Shown: piece after piece, positions 19,356 to 26,876 of the stretch
How the letters are laid out: each line of letters opens with the position of its first letter
Numbering within the stretch: the first letter of the stretch is position 1
From: an uncultured Rhodospirillales bacterium
GTDB taxonomy: Bacteria; Pseudomonadota; Alphaproteobacteria; Acetobacterales; Acetobacteraceae
Direction: 5' to 3'
DNA length: 32,733 nt
Assembly: GCA_903823665.1 (NCBI GenBank)
Contig: CAIJTR010000188.1
Coordinates: 1-32,733 of the forward strand
Program-made: the position numbers and the translations under genes
The notes under the pieces: model-generated
Database searches by the model: none
What the model was told of the DNA's origin: nothing
The model's input: the letters and a program-made list of their open reading frames with translations, nothing else

Positions 19356-20548
19356 GTACCGGCACCCCCGGACACGCCTTGGATCACATCGTCCCTACAA
19401 ATATACATGCCTTGATTTCTGAGGGCAGCGCGAGGCTCTTGCACCACGAGAAGTTCCTACGTGTGCAAATGACCGACGTGACAGGCGTTGTTCGCCGACC
19501 AAGACCTTTTAGGGTGGAAGACCCGTTCTCGAGCGGGAATGCAGATACGTTATTGAATGATAATGGGTATATCCCCGCGCTGGACTTGTTTTGCGTTGAA
19601 CTGAATGACGCCACATTGTTGGGCGAACGCGCGATTTTGCTCAATGAAACACGCCAACTGATGACTGATAGTCATCATCCCGAGCACAGCGTCGATGTGT
19701 TAGCCGTTGATGATCGCAGGCAATTTGAAAGAGTCCCGCTGCGGAAAGTAGACGATGGCTACAATTTTGAAAATCCCATGCCTCAAATGATCGAAATTGA
19801 CGATCCTGTTATTTTGCTCTCGTCCATGGAAGAAAATAATTACGGAGCTTTTTTGCTGCGTGTGGCAACAAAGTTGATCCAGATAGGCCGATTGGGCTTA
19901 AATGAAACAAAGGTGCTAGTGGCCTCTCGTGGGGCCTGGCAGCGCACGATTTTAAAATGGGCAGGCATTGGTGAGGATCGCCTGATCGACCATGACGCAG
20001 CATATTGTTACCAAGCCCGTCAGATGATCGTGCCGAGCCTTCGCCTACCAAATTTTTTCCTTGATGATGCCTCGGTGGCTTTCTGCCAAGCCATCCGCGA
20101 GCGCATCGCCCGAGAGCATGAGGTGCCAACTGGCGCTTCACCATTGGTCTATGTCTCTCGCCGCGGACAGGCGATCAAGAACCCCACTCACCGCGTCATG
20201 ACCAACGAAGCCGAATTAATCGAAATGCTGGAGCGCAAAGGTTTCTGTATTTTCGAGCCGGAGGCGCATTCGTTCGAAGTTCAGGCGATGGTGTTCGGGC
20301 AAGCGCGGATGGTTGTCGGCCCTGGCGGGGCGGGAATGTTCAACACTATTTTCTGCCGCCCAGGCGTGACGATGATCTCCATGGAGCCGCAGATGGATTG
20401 GCTCGTGATGCACGCGAACATCTTTTCCTCCATGGGCCATCAATACGGCCTCGTGGTAGGCGGATCGGACCCGACTGATCATTCAGCCCAAAAACGCTGG
20501 CGGGCCGACCTGCCATCCATGGCGAGGCTGATTGATGCAATCGTTTGA
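19352..20548 (+). CDS. GT61 (DUF563)-like glycosyltransferase
   Basis: 398 residues from a TTG at 19352 that overlaps the previous TGA in TTGA, with GAGG seven bases upstream. The C-terminal half has the GT61 order: NNYGAFLLR at about 162-170, VYVSRRGQAIKNPTHR at about 266-281, and VVGPGGAGMFNTIFCRPG at about 321-338. The usual histidine of the GxHGA motif is not present; the segment reads GPGGAG. The gene is clearly poorer in G+C than its neighbours (lines near 19561 and 19801 count 28 and 25 G or C in 60), which suggests recent acquisition. The likely role is a surface-glycan transferase; donor and acceptor unknown. Confidence 0.78.
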   Translation: MSTGTPGHALDHIVPTNIHALISEGSARLLHHEKFLRVQMTDVTGVVRRPRPFRVEDPFSSGNADTLLNDNGYIPALDLFCVELNDATLLGERAILLNETRQLMTDSHHPEHSVDVLAVDDRRQFERVPLRKVDDGYNFENPMPQMIEIDDPVILLSSMEENNYGAFLLRVATKLIQIGRLGLNETKVLVASRGAWQRTILKWAGIGEDRLIDHDAAYCYQARQMIVPSLRLPNFFLDDASVAFCQAIRERIAREHEVPTGASPLVYVSRRGQAIKNPTHRVMTNEAELIEMLERKGFCIFEPEAHSFEVQAMVFGQARMVVGPGGAGMFNTIFCRPGVTMISMEPQMDWLVMHANIFSSMGHQYGLVVGGSDPTDHSAQKRWRADLPSMARLIDAIV

Positions 20549-20576
20549 GGCGAGTTGATCCTTTGGCACTCGGGCC

Positions 20577-22433
20577 TCAATTCGCCACCCCGCGGGAGAT
20601 GGTGAACGGCGCGCGGGCGTCGTCTAACGCGGCGTAAATCACGGTTTCAAGGGCTGTGACTTCGGTGGGCTGGAACACGCTGTGGTTGATCGTGAGCCGC
20701 CGCTCGACGCGCAGACCGGTGGGCTGGGGCGTGTAGTGGGCGGTGTAGCTGCCGGCATCGTTGACCACTGACACGTCCTTCGGCACGCCCACGGCGCGGG
20801 CAGCCTCGGGCAGATTGATTGTGGCGGTCCATCGCAGGTCTTTGGCACCAACCATGACGGGGTAGAGCCTCGTGCCCTCACGCGAGAGATAGCTGCGCAT
20901 CAGCGAGGGGCGGACGAGGTCCATCCCGGCGGGGGTGGGGATGGCGGCATCCGCACAGCAAGGCGGGGCACCGTGCAGGCTGCGCCAATGGGCGGAGACG
21001 TCGAATGGCTTGGACAGGTCACGCGGGTTGGAGGTGACGAAATCGCCAAACCCACCCTCCGGCGTGTTGCGCAGCACCTGCTCGGCAAGATCGACGGTGG
21101 TGGACGCGTTGGCCACCGCACTGCGCAGGCTGCTTTCGACATAGGCGGACATTTTCAGCGAGGCGGTGCCGTCAATGGTCCCGTCGGGCTTTATCTTGAT
21201 GTCAGCGGTGGAGATGTATTGGCTGTCCTCTGGCCGCATGTCCGGCGTGCGGGCGACGCGACCGTGCTCGGTGGCAATGACGACGAGCTTGCCGGACAGT
21301 GTCGGGTCGCGCGTGTCAAAGCGGGCATAGGGGTTGGTGGGGTTGAGGTAGAGGTCGTAGGTGGGCAGGTAGATGATGGCGTGGTTGAACTGGCTGACCC
21401 ACATTGGCATGGGCTGAAACCGGCGGCCCCAGTCGATGATGGCCGGCTGTGCCTCGATCCCCTCGGCCATCAGCAGCGCCTGCATGATGACGACGTGGTC
21501 TTTGCAGTCGCCATAGCCACGGGCGAGGACTTCGGCGGCGGGATGCGGCACCCAGCCGTCGTTCTGGTCAAGGTAGATGGCGACGTAGCGAATGTTGCCG
21601 GTGACCCAGTTGTAGACGGATTGGGCGGCGTCCACGCCGTGGCGGTCGCCCACGATGCTGTCCGCCAGCTTTTTGATCTCGGGAGTGACGACGACGCGGT
21701 CGAGGGATTGCTGGTGGTAGATGGCACCGAGGGCTTCGAGGTTGGGCAGGCTGGTGGCGGCGAACACCGGCTGGAAGTCACTTGATGAGACGGCGCTGTG
21801 CTCTGCCTCCGCCCCAAGACGGTTGCCGATTTCGGCGGTGACGTGGCGGATGCCCTGGTCCACGGTTTCCTTCGCCTCAAAGCCGCCGCGTGTGGCCCAA
21901 TGGACGGGCACGGCTTCGGGTGCGTTGATCTCGACCGTCTGTTTGGTGAGCGCCCATTCGAGGGGGGCGTGGCTGATGATCTGCAGCCCAAGCAGCGGCG
22001 GGGATTTCTGCGTCTGCTTCCACACAACGTGGGTGTGGCTGCCCTCCGTCAGCTGCGGGAACAGGACGGTGGTGGTTTGGCTGTCGGAAAAGCCGGGGGC
22101 GGATTGGGTGGCGGCACTGGGGCGGGTGAAGATGCTGCCGGGCTGCACGGCGAGGCGGGTGCCGTCTGGCTGGTCAACCCATGCCTCGACGAGTTCGAGG
22201 GTTTGCGATTTGGGATAGAAATCCATCGTCTCCCGCTCACCGGCGGCGATGCCCCGGCGGGTGAGCAAAGTGGCGTCAGACTCGACGGTCAGCACATAGG
22301 ATTGGTCGGCGTGGACATCGTAGATTTCGCTGTAGCGGTCGATGCGCAAATGCTGGGTGACCTCTGCCTGAGCTGGAATGTTCACAAGCCACGCCGCCGC
22401 CACGACAACAAAACCCGCCAGATATGCCCGCAT
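20577..22433 (-). CDS. Exported DUF3857/transglutaminase-like protein
   Basis: 618 residues. A signal peptide at 1-23 (AYLAGFVVVAAAW, then IPAQA) directs it to the periplasm. The N-terminal beta-rich DUF3857 domain spans about 30-240, followed by a transglutaminase-like core with C310 in GYGDCKDH and H351 in FNHAIIYL. The third triad position, usually an aspartate in a LDPT motif, is asparagine here (N364 in YLNPTN). The C-terminal part (about 400-618) is beta-rich. The ATG at 22433 has GGAGG seven bases upstream; an ATG at 22463 would precede the signal peptide with ten residues and has no site. Function of the family is unknown; peptide-bond cleavage or crosslinking at the envelope is possible. 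Confidence 0.85.
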   Translation of the reverse strand: MRAYLAGFVVVAAAWLVNIPAQAEVTQHLRIDRYSEIYDVHADQSYVLTVESDATLLTRRGIAAGERETMDFYPKSQTLELVEAWVDQPDGTRLAVQPGSIFTRPSAATQSAPGFSDSQTTTVLFPQLTEGSHTHVVWKQTQKSPPLLGLQIISHAPLEWALTKQTVEINAPEAVPVHWATRGGFEAKETVDQGIRHVTAEIGNRLGAEAEHSAVSSSDFQPVFAATSLPNLEALGAIYHQQSLDRVVVTPEIKKLADSIVGDRHGVDAAQSVYNWVTGNIRYVAIYLDQNDGWVPHPAAEVLARGYGDCKDHVVIMQALLMAEGIEAQPAIIDWGRRFQPMPMWVSQFNHAIIYLPTYDLYLNPTNPYARFDTRDPTLSGKLVVIATEHGRVARTPDMRPEDSQYISTADIKIKPDGTIDGTASLKMSAYVESSLRSAVANASTTVDLAEQVLRNTPEGGFGDFVTSNPRDLSKPFDVSAHWRSLHGAPPCCADAAIPTPAGMDLVRPSLMRSYLSREGTRLYPVMVGAKDLRWTATINLPEAARAVGVPKDVSVVNDAGSYTAHYTPQPTGLRVERRLTINHSVFQPTEVTALETVIYAALDDARAPFTISRGVAN

Positions 22434-22484
22434 CCTCAACCCTCCATGCCGCTTCACCGGCAAGATATGGGCAGGCGGGGGGAA

Positions 22485-23270
22485 TTAGCCAGCGTTGGGC
22501 GGAATTGGCAGTGTGATGGTGACGTTGGTGCCGATTCGAGCCTGCGCTTCGACCACGAGGCTACCGCCATGCGCCTGCGCTAAGCTGCGGGCGAGTGAAA
22601 GGCGGAGGCCGATTCCGCGTGTGTCCAGCGGGGTGACGGTGGCGGCGCCGGGCCTAGCGGTTCCAGACCCTTCATCTTCGATGTGAATGGCGACGTTCTC
22701 GCCCTGGGCGGACCAGAAAATTTCAACAAAATCATCATGCGAGGAGGAACGCGCGGCTTCCCCCAGCACGCGGATGAGCAGGAGGCGGAGCGCACGGCGA
22801 TCTACCCAGAGCATAAGGGGATGGCCGTTTTCCGCCCTGATTCGCCAATGCCTGCGGGCGGGGCTGATGGCGGTGGCGAGGGATTCCACAGCCTCCCGCA
22901 CCAATTCGGCAAGCTCGATCCATTCGCATTCCAGGGCGTGCGGCTGGGAGAGTGGGAGGAGATGGTGGCACAGTTCATCAGCGAGTCCGCCGAGTTGGGC
23001 GGCAGCTGTGGCAAGTGAGGGCGCGTGGCGATGCTGCTCGGCGGCGAGCCTGTCCGCATGGCCGCGCAGGGTGAGGCCGAGGGCCTGGAGTTCGAGGGCG
23101 AAGAGTTGCAGGGCGCGGGTGACGCTGGCCTCCCCGTCCCGCGCTGCGGCGCAACTGGCCTCCGCCGAGATGTTGCGCAGGATCAACCAATCACAGCGCC
23201 GGCGCAGCCACAGGCTGAGGGCCAGCGAGGCGGTGAGGGCTGCGAGCAGCATGGGAATGAGTGCGTTCAT
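22485..23270 (-). CDS. Degenerate sensor histidine-kinase-like protein
   Basis: 261 residues. One N-terminal membrane helix (about 5-22) is followed by a segment that aligns with the dimerisation helix of histidine kinases (LFALELQALGLTLRGHADRL), then an ATPase domain with IEDEGSGT and GIGLRLSLARSLAQAHGGSL. The usual phospho-acceptor histidine is replaced by leucine (L59), and the N-box asparagine appears to be glutamate in IRVLGEAA. There is no sensor domain and no response regulator gene nearby. It may be a pseudokinase or act through another residue. A 12-base palindrome lies 15 bases upstream of the start. Confidence 0.7.
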   Translation of the reverse strand: MNALIPMLLAALTASLALSLWLRRRCDWLILRNISAEASCAAARDGEASVTRALQLFALELQALGLTLRGHADRLAAEQHRHAPSLATAAAQLGGLADELCHHLLPLSQPHALECEWIELAELVREAVESLATAISPARRHWRIRAENGHPLMLWVDRRALRLLLIRVLGEAARSSSHDDFVEIFWSAQGENVAIHIEDEGSGTARPGAATVTPLDTRGIGLRLSLARSLAQAHGGSLVVEAQARIGTNVTITLPIPPNAG

Positions 23271-23284
23271 GGCACCCGAGCGTA

Positions 23285-23296
23285 GCCAAATTTGGC
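23285..23296. promoter_or_regulatory. 12-base palindrome upstream of the kinase-like gene
   Basis: GCCAAATTTGGC is a perfect palindrome starting 15 bases before the start of the kinase-like gene and beyond the rpmB terminator. Its position in a 61-base gap fits an operator, but one short palindrome can occur by chance. Confidence 0.3.
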
Positions 23297-23331
23297 AAAT
23301 GCCAGGTTAACGCGCGCAAAAATGTCGGCAC

Positions 23332-23367
23332 AAAAAAGGGCGACCCGGACACGCCAGATCGCCCTTT
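23332..23367 (-). terminator. Rho-independent terminator of rpmB
   Basis: On the minus strand a GC-rich stem (AAAGGGCGA pairing with TCGCCCTTT, 15-base loop) ends in six T residues. It begins 20 bases after the rpmB stop. Confidence 0.88.
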
Positions 23368-23387
23368 ATTCGATTGCTCAGAATTAT

Positions 23388-23693
23388 TTAGGCCTGAGCG
23401 GAAGCGGCCTTCTTGTCGCGCGCCTTGATGATGCGACGCTTGATGACCTGGGCTTCCTCGGGAAGCTTGGTGTTCGGCGTGGACAGCAGAAATGCGTCGA
23501 TGCCGCCATTGTGCTCCACCGTGCGGATGCCGCGGGTGGACAGGCGCATGGTGATGGACGTGCCGAGAATGTCCGACAGCATGGACGAATGCTGAATGTT
23601 CGGCAGGAACCGGCGACGGGTCTTGTTGTTGGCGTGGCTGACGTTGTTACCCGACAGGACACCCTTGCCTGTGATCTGGCAGCGGCGGGACAT
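23388..23693 (-). CDS. rpmB: 50S ribosomal protein L28
   Basis: 101 residues. L28 belongs to the large ribosomal subunit. [29 protein letters not shown] and the following LPNIQ are the family signature, and the length (about 100) is that of alphaproteobacterial L28, which carries a C-terminal extension compared with the 78-residue E. coli protein. The first cysteine is kept, but a full four-cysteine zinc motif is not. GAGGAA lies seven bases before the ATG. The gene is monocistronic, with a promoter at 23762-23790 and a terminator at 23332-23367; rpmG is not beside it. Confidence 0.97.
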   Translation of the reverse strand: MSRRCQITGKGVLSGNNVSHANNKTRRRFLPNIQHSSMLSDILGTSITMRLSTRGIRTVEHNGGIDAFLLSTPNTKLPEEAQVIKRRIIKARDKKAASAQA

Positions 23694-23761
23694 CGAAAAA
23701 TTCCTCGAATTGATACCAGGGCCGCAAAGTAAAGCGACGCCTGGATGCATGGCAGGCGGGG

Positions 23762-23790
23762 TGTATGGCGAAATCGGCAAGGGACGTCAA
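23762..23790 (-). promoter_or_regulatory. Promoter of rpmB
   Basis: On the minus strand TTGACG (23785-23790) is followed after 17 bases by CATACA (23762-23767). The -35 box covers the stop codon of the upstream glucosyltransferase gene. A leader of about 60 bases would precede rpmB. Confidence 0.6.
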
Positions 23791-25445
23791 GGTTTAGCAG
23801 AGGCCAGCACAGCGGTGATTTCAGAAGGCGGCTGCCATTCCTCCGGCAGCGCGCAGAGGCGGTTTCGCACGCACCAGTCGCCGAGGGTGGGGCTGGCGGT
23901 GGCGACGGTGAAGGGGATGGCGAGCAGGTAGCCGAGCGTGAACGGCAGCGCCCAGGGCAGCAGGGCGGGGGCGGTGATCAGGAGGGCTGTGTTCAGGACG
24001 ACGCCGAACAGGGTGGGAGGCCAGAGGGCGGTGGCGGCTTCCTGCCATGTGACCACCCGGGCGTCACGCGCCTGGCCGGTCCAGCGGGTGGATTTTCCGA
24101 ATGGGAGGGAGAGGATGAACAGCGTGGTCTCGAACGAGGTGACGCTGCTTTGCAGGAAGGAGCAGATGATTTCGACCAGTGCGCCGATGGCGATGTGTAC
24201 GCGGCCACCGTAGCGGGAGGCTCGGCCTAGGGGCGCGGCGCTGTGGACGTAGCCGATCAGGCGGGGGGCGAGATACATCGCCATGAACACGATATAGACG
24301 GCGATGAGCAGTGACGGGTTCGCGGCACTCGCCCAGGGCAGCAATGCGAGAGTGAGGGTGAAGGCGGGGATGCCGAGGAACATCAGCACCGCCCAGCAGA
24401 GCTGGAACCGGCTGACGGGGCGCAGGCCGGGCATGGTGAGCAGGCGGACATATTGCAGGTTACCCTGGCACCAGCGGAGGTCGCGGCGGATGTAGTCGAG
24501 TAGGGTGGGCGGATTTTCCTCGAACGAGCCACCGGCGATGGGTTGCAGGCGGACTTCGAACCCGGCGCGACGCATCAGGGCTGCTTCGACCTGATCGTGC
24601 GAGAGGATGGGGCCGCCGAGCGGGGGAGCGCCGGACAGGATGGGCAGGCGGCAGTTTTCGCGGAACGGGGCCACGCGGATGATGGCGTTGTGGCCCCAAA
24701 ACGGGCCGCAATCACCGACCCACCATGCTTGGCCCACGGTATGACTGCGCATGCCGTGGCGCATGCCGAACTGGAAGGCGCGGGAGAACAGGCTGCGTGC
24801 GGGCATGCCGACGACGAGGCCCTGGACGATGCCGAAGCTGGGGTTGTCCTGCATGATGACGACGAGACGGAGCAAAGCGTCCCCAGTCATCAGGCTGTCG
24901 GCGTCGAGCGGGATCATCAGGTCGAAGTCACGGCCTTGCTCATCGCAGAAGGCCATGACGTTGCCGGCCTTGTAGCCGGTGTTGTCCAACCGCCTGCGAT
25001 AGGTGAGCCACGGGGTGGTGGCCATCAGCGCCTCCTCCTCCGCGATGATGGCGGGGTCGGAGCTGTCACTCAGCGCGAAGAAGGCGAAATGGGCGGCGCG
25101 TCCGGTGGCTTGCAGGCTGTCATGCATCACTTGCAAGCGGGCCAGGGCACGGGCGGGGGGCTCGTTGCGGATCGTCATGAGGACGGCGGTGCGGAGTTTG
25201 ATCTCTGACGCACGGGCGGGCGGCGGCGGCGCGAAGAGGGTGGGGATTCCCACCACCGACGCGCAGAAGCACAGCACCGTCCACGGCGCGAAGGCTGCGA
25301 AACACAGGATCAGCACCGTGTTGACGAAGCCGCCGGCCAAGCCGTTCGACAACGCCACCAGCAACCCCACATAACAGGTGAGGTTGAGCGCGAGGAACAT
25401 CATGCGGCGGCGATGCTGGCGGTCAGGCGAGACGATGGGGATCAT
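23787..25445 (-). CDS. mdoH: Glucans biosynthesis glucosyltransferase (OpgH/MdoH-like)
   Basis: 552 residues. The family builds the linear backbone of osmoregulated periplasmic glucans from UDP-glucose while moving it across the inner membrane. Two membrane helices at about 16-70 precede the cytosolic GT-A domain with DAD at 181-183, LSHDQVEAALMRRAG near 281-295 as the catalytic base region and RRDLRWCQG near 320-328, corresponding to the QxxRW motif. Several helices follow. It is much shorter than E. coli OpgH (about 850), lacking most of the N-terminal extension. The partner gene opgG is not in the window. GGAG lies five bases before the ATG. It is divergent from the dehydrogenase gene, with a gap of 33 bases. 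Confidence 0.88.
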   Translation of the reverse strand: MIPIVSPDRQHRRRMMFLALNLTCYVGLLVALSNGLAGGFVNTVLILCFAAFAPWTVLCFCASVVGIPTLFAPPPPARASEIKLRTAVLMTIRNEPPARALARLQVMHDSLQATGRAAHFAFFALSDSSDPAIIAEEEALMATTPWLTYRRRLDNTGYKAGNVMAFCDEQGRDFDLMIPLDADSLMTGDALLRLVVIMQDNPSFGIVQGLVVGMPARSLFSRAFQFGMRHGMRSHTVGQAWWVGDCGPFWGHNAIIRVAPFRENCRLPILSGAPPLGGPILSHDQVEAALMRRAGFEVRLQPIAGGSFEENPPTLLDYIRRDLRWCQGNLQYVRLLTMPGLRPVSRFQLCWAVLMFLGIPAFTLTLALLPWASAANPSLLIAVYIVFMAMYLAPRLIGYVHSAAPLGRASRYGGRVHIAIGALVEIICSFLQSSVTSFETTLFILSLPFGKSTRWTGQARDARVVTWQEAATALWPPTLFGVVLNTALLITAPALLPWALPFTLGYLLAIPFTVATASPTLGDWCVRNRLCALPEEWQPPSEITAVLASAKP

Positions 25446-25478
25446 TGCAACTCCGGCGGGGACATGGGGACGAATGGC

Positions 25479-26450
25479 ATGATCTCAACGTCACTTTGGT
25501 ATGAAGCGCCCGGCGTGGTGGCGCTGCGTCAGGCCGAGCTGGCGCCACTGGGGATCGGCGAGGCGCGGGTGCGCACGCTTTTCTCCGCCATCAGCCGGGG
25601 CACCGAGCGTCTGGTGCTGGAAGGCCGTGTGCCGGAGACGGAGTGGCAGCGTATGCGCGCGCCGCTGCAGGAAGGCGAATTCCCGCATCCGGTCAAGTAT
25701 GGCTATGCCGCCGTCGGCGTGGTGGAAGCCGGGCCGCAGCTTTGGCTGGGGCGGCGGGTATTCTGCCTGCATCCGCATCAGGACCGGTTCAACGCGCCGG
25801 TTTCGATGCTGGCGGCGGTGCCGGAGGGCGTGCTGCCAGCGCGGGCGACATTGGCAGCCAATATGGAAACGGCGCTGAACGCGATTTGGGATGGCGGGGT
25901 TGGGCCGTGCGATCGGGTGGCGGTGGTCGGCGGCGGCGTGCTGGGGCTGCTGGTGGGGCATCTGGCGGCGCGCATTGCGGGCACGCAGGTGACACTGATC
26001 GACACCAATCTCGGCAGAGCGGCGGTTGCGGGCGCGCTCGGCGTGGCATTCGCCCCTCCCGACAAGGCACCGGGTGAATGCGACGTGGTGTTCCACACCA
26101 GTGCCACTGCGGCGGGGCTTGCGACCGCGCTGGGCTGTGCTGGGGATGAGGCACGGGTGGTGGAGATGAGCTGGTATGGTGATCGCCCCGCGAGCATTCC
26201 GCTGGGTGGGGCGTTTCATAGCCGCCGGTTGCAGATCATCAGTTCGCAGGTGGGTCAGGTGGCACCGTCACACCGGCCCCGCTGGAATTACGGGCGCAGG
26301 CTTTCGGCAGCACTGGGTCTGTTGACGGATACACGGCTCGACGCACTTGTGGAGACGCGGATTGCGTTTGCGGATGCACCGGTTTTGCTGCCCCGCCTGC
26401 TGAGCAGCAGCGCGCTTGGCCTGGCACCGGTGATCGGCTACCCAGCCTGA
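25479..26450 (+). CDS. BchC-like medium-chain dehydrogenase without zinc ligands
   Basis: 323 residues. The fold is that of medium-chain alcohol dehydrogenases: a catalytic part (VRTLFSAISRGTERLVL, FPHPVKYGYAAVGVVE) and a nucleotide-binding part with VAVVGGGVLGLLVGHLAA near 147-164. The position of the usual catalytic zinc cysteine reads SAISRGTE, the histidine-glutamate pair is absent, and there is no four-cysteine structural zinc site. This resembles the BchC group more than classical alcohol dehydrogenases. The substrate is unknown, and no bacteriochlorophyll gene is nearby. The ATG at 25479 has GGGGA eight bases upstream; an ATG at 25464 is the alternative. The pterin-synthase homologue starts 21 bases after the stop, so the two are probably one operon. 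Confidence 0.8.
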   Translation: MISTSLWYEAPGVVALRQAELAPLGIGEARVRTLFSAISRGTERLVLEGRVPETEWQRMRAPLQEGEFPHPVKYGYAAVGVVEAGPQLWLGRRVFCLHPHQDRFNAPVSMLAAVPEGVLPARATLAANMETALNAIWDGGVGPCDRVAVVGGGVLGLLVGHLAARIAGTQVTLIDTNLGRAAVAGALGVAFAPPDKAPGECDVVFHTSATAAGLATALGCAGDEARVVEMSWYGDRPASIPLGGAFHSRRLQIISSQVGQVAPSHRPRWNYGRRLSAALGLLTDTRLDALVETRIAFADAPVLLPRLLSSSALGLAPVIGYPA

Positions 26451-26471
26451 AACCTGATTGGGGCACTTGGT

Positions 26472-26876
26472 ATGTTTGCTGTTGAAGTTCGTGACGCCAT
26501 TATGATCGCCCATTCGCTGCCCGATCCGTTTTTCGGCCCGGCGGCACGCAAGCATGGGGCGACGTTTGTGGTGGATGTGACGTTCATGCGCGAGAGCCTG
26601 ACGCGGCATAATGTGGTGGTGGATATCGGGGCGGCGCAGACGGTGCTGAAGGCCATTCTGGCCCCGCTGGGATATGAGGATTTGGACACGCTGCCGCAGT
26701 TCAACGGCATTCTGACAACGACCGAGTTTTTGTGCCGTCATATCTTCGACGAAATGAAGGCGGCGATTGGGCGGGGTGAATTGGGCGACGGGGCGGAGGA
26801 ATTGGCCTCGCTGCGGGTGACGCTGGGCGAGACGCATCTGGCGCGGGCGTGGTTCGAGGGGCCGATTGCTGCGTGA
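26472..26876 (+). CDS. Divergent 6-pyruvoyl-tetrahydropterin synthase/QueD family protein
   Basis: 134 residues, the size of the family. Recognisable blocks are the MIAHSLPD segment with zinc-type H14, HGATFVVDVTF at 28-38, VVVDIGA, LTTTEFLCRHIFDEM at about 81-95, and RVTLGETHLARAWFEG at the end with E120 and H122. Three hallmark residues of the known enzymes are missing: the second histidine of HGH is A30, the catalytic cysteine before it is absent, and the LDH histidine is T73 in LDTLPQFN. It probably does not perform standard sepiapterin or queuosine chemistry. It overlaps the next gene by one base (TGATG) and follows the dehydrogenase by 21 bases. Confidence 0.82.
   Translation: MFAVEVRDAIMIAHSLPDPFFGPAARKHGATFVVDVTFMRESLTRHNVVVDIGAAQTVLKAILAPLGYEDLDTLPQFNGILTTTEFLCRHIFDEMKAAIGRGELGDGAEELASLRVTLGETHLARAWFEGPIAA

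Noticed and set aside
24543-25208. Plus-strand frame opposite the glucosyltransferase gene
   Set aside because: The catalytic motifs of OpgH are on the minus strand; the plus frame has no motif.
25479-26450. Annotation as a zinc-dependent alcohol dehydrogenase
   Set aside because: The usual catalytic cysteine and histidine-glutamate ligands and the four structural cysteines are not present, so zinc dependence is not supported.
25479-26450. Annotation as bacteriochlorophyllide dehydrogenase BchC itself
   Set aside because: There are no photosynthesis genes in the window, and the operon partners point elsewhere; only the subfamily resemblance is kept.
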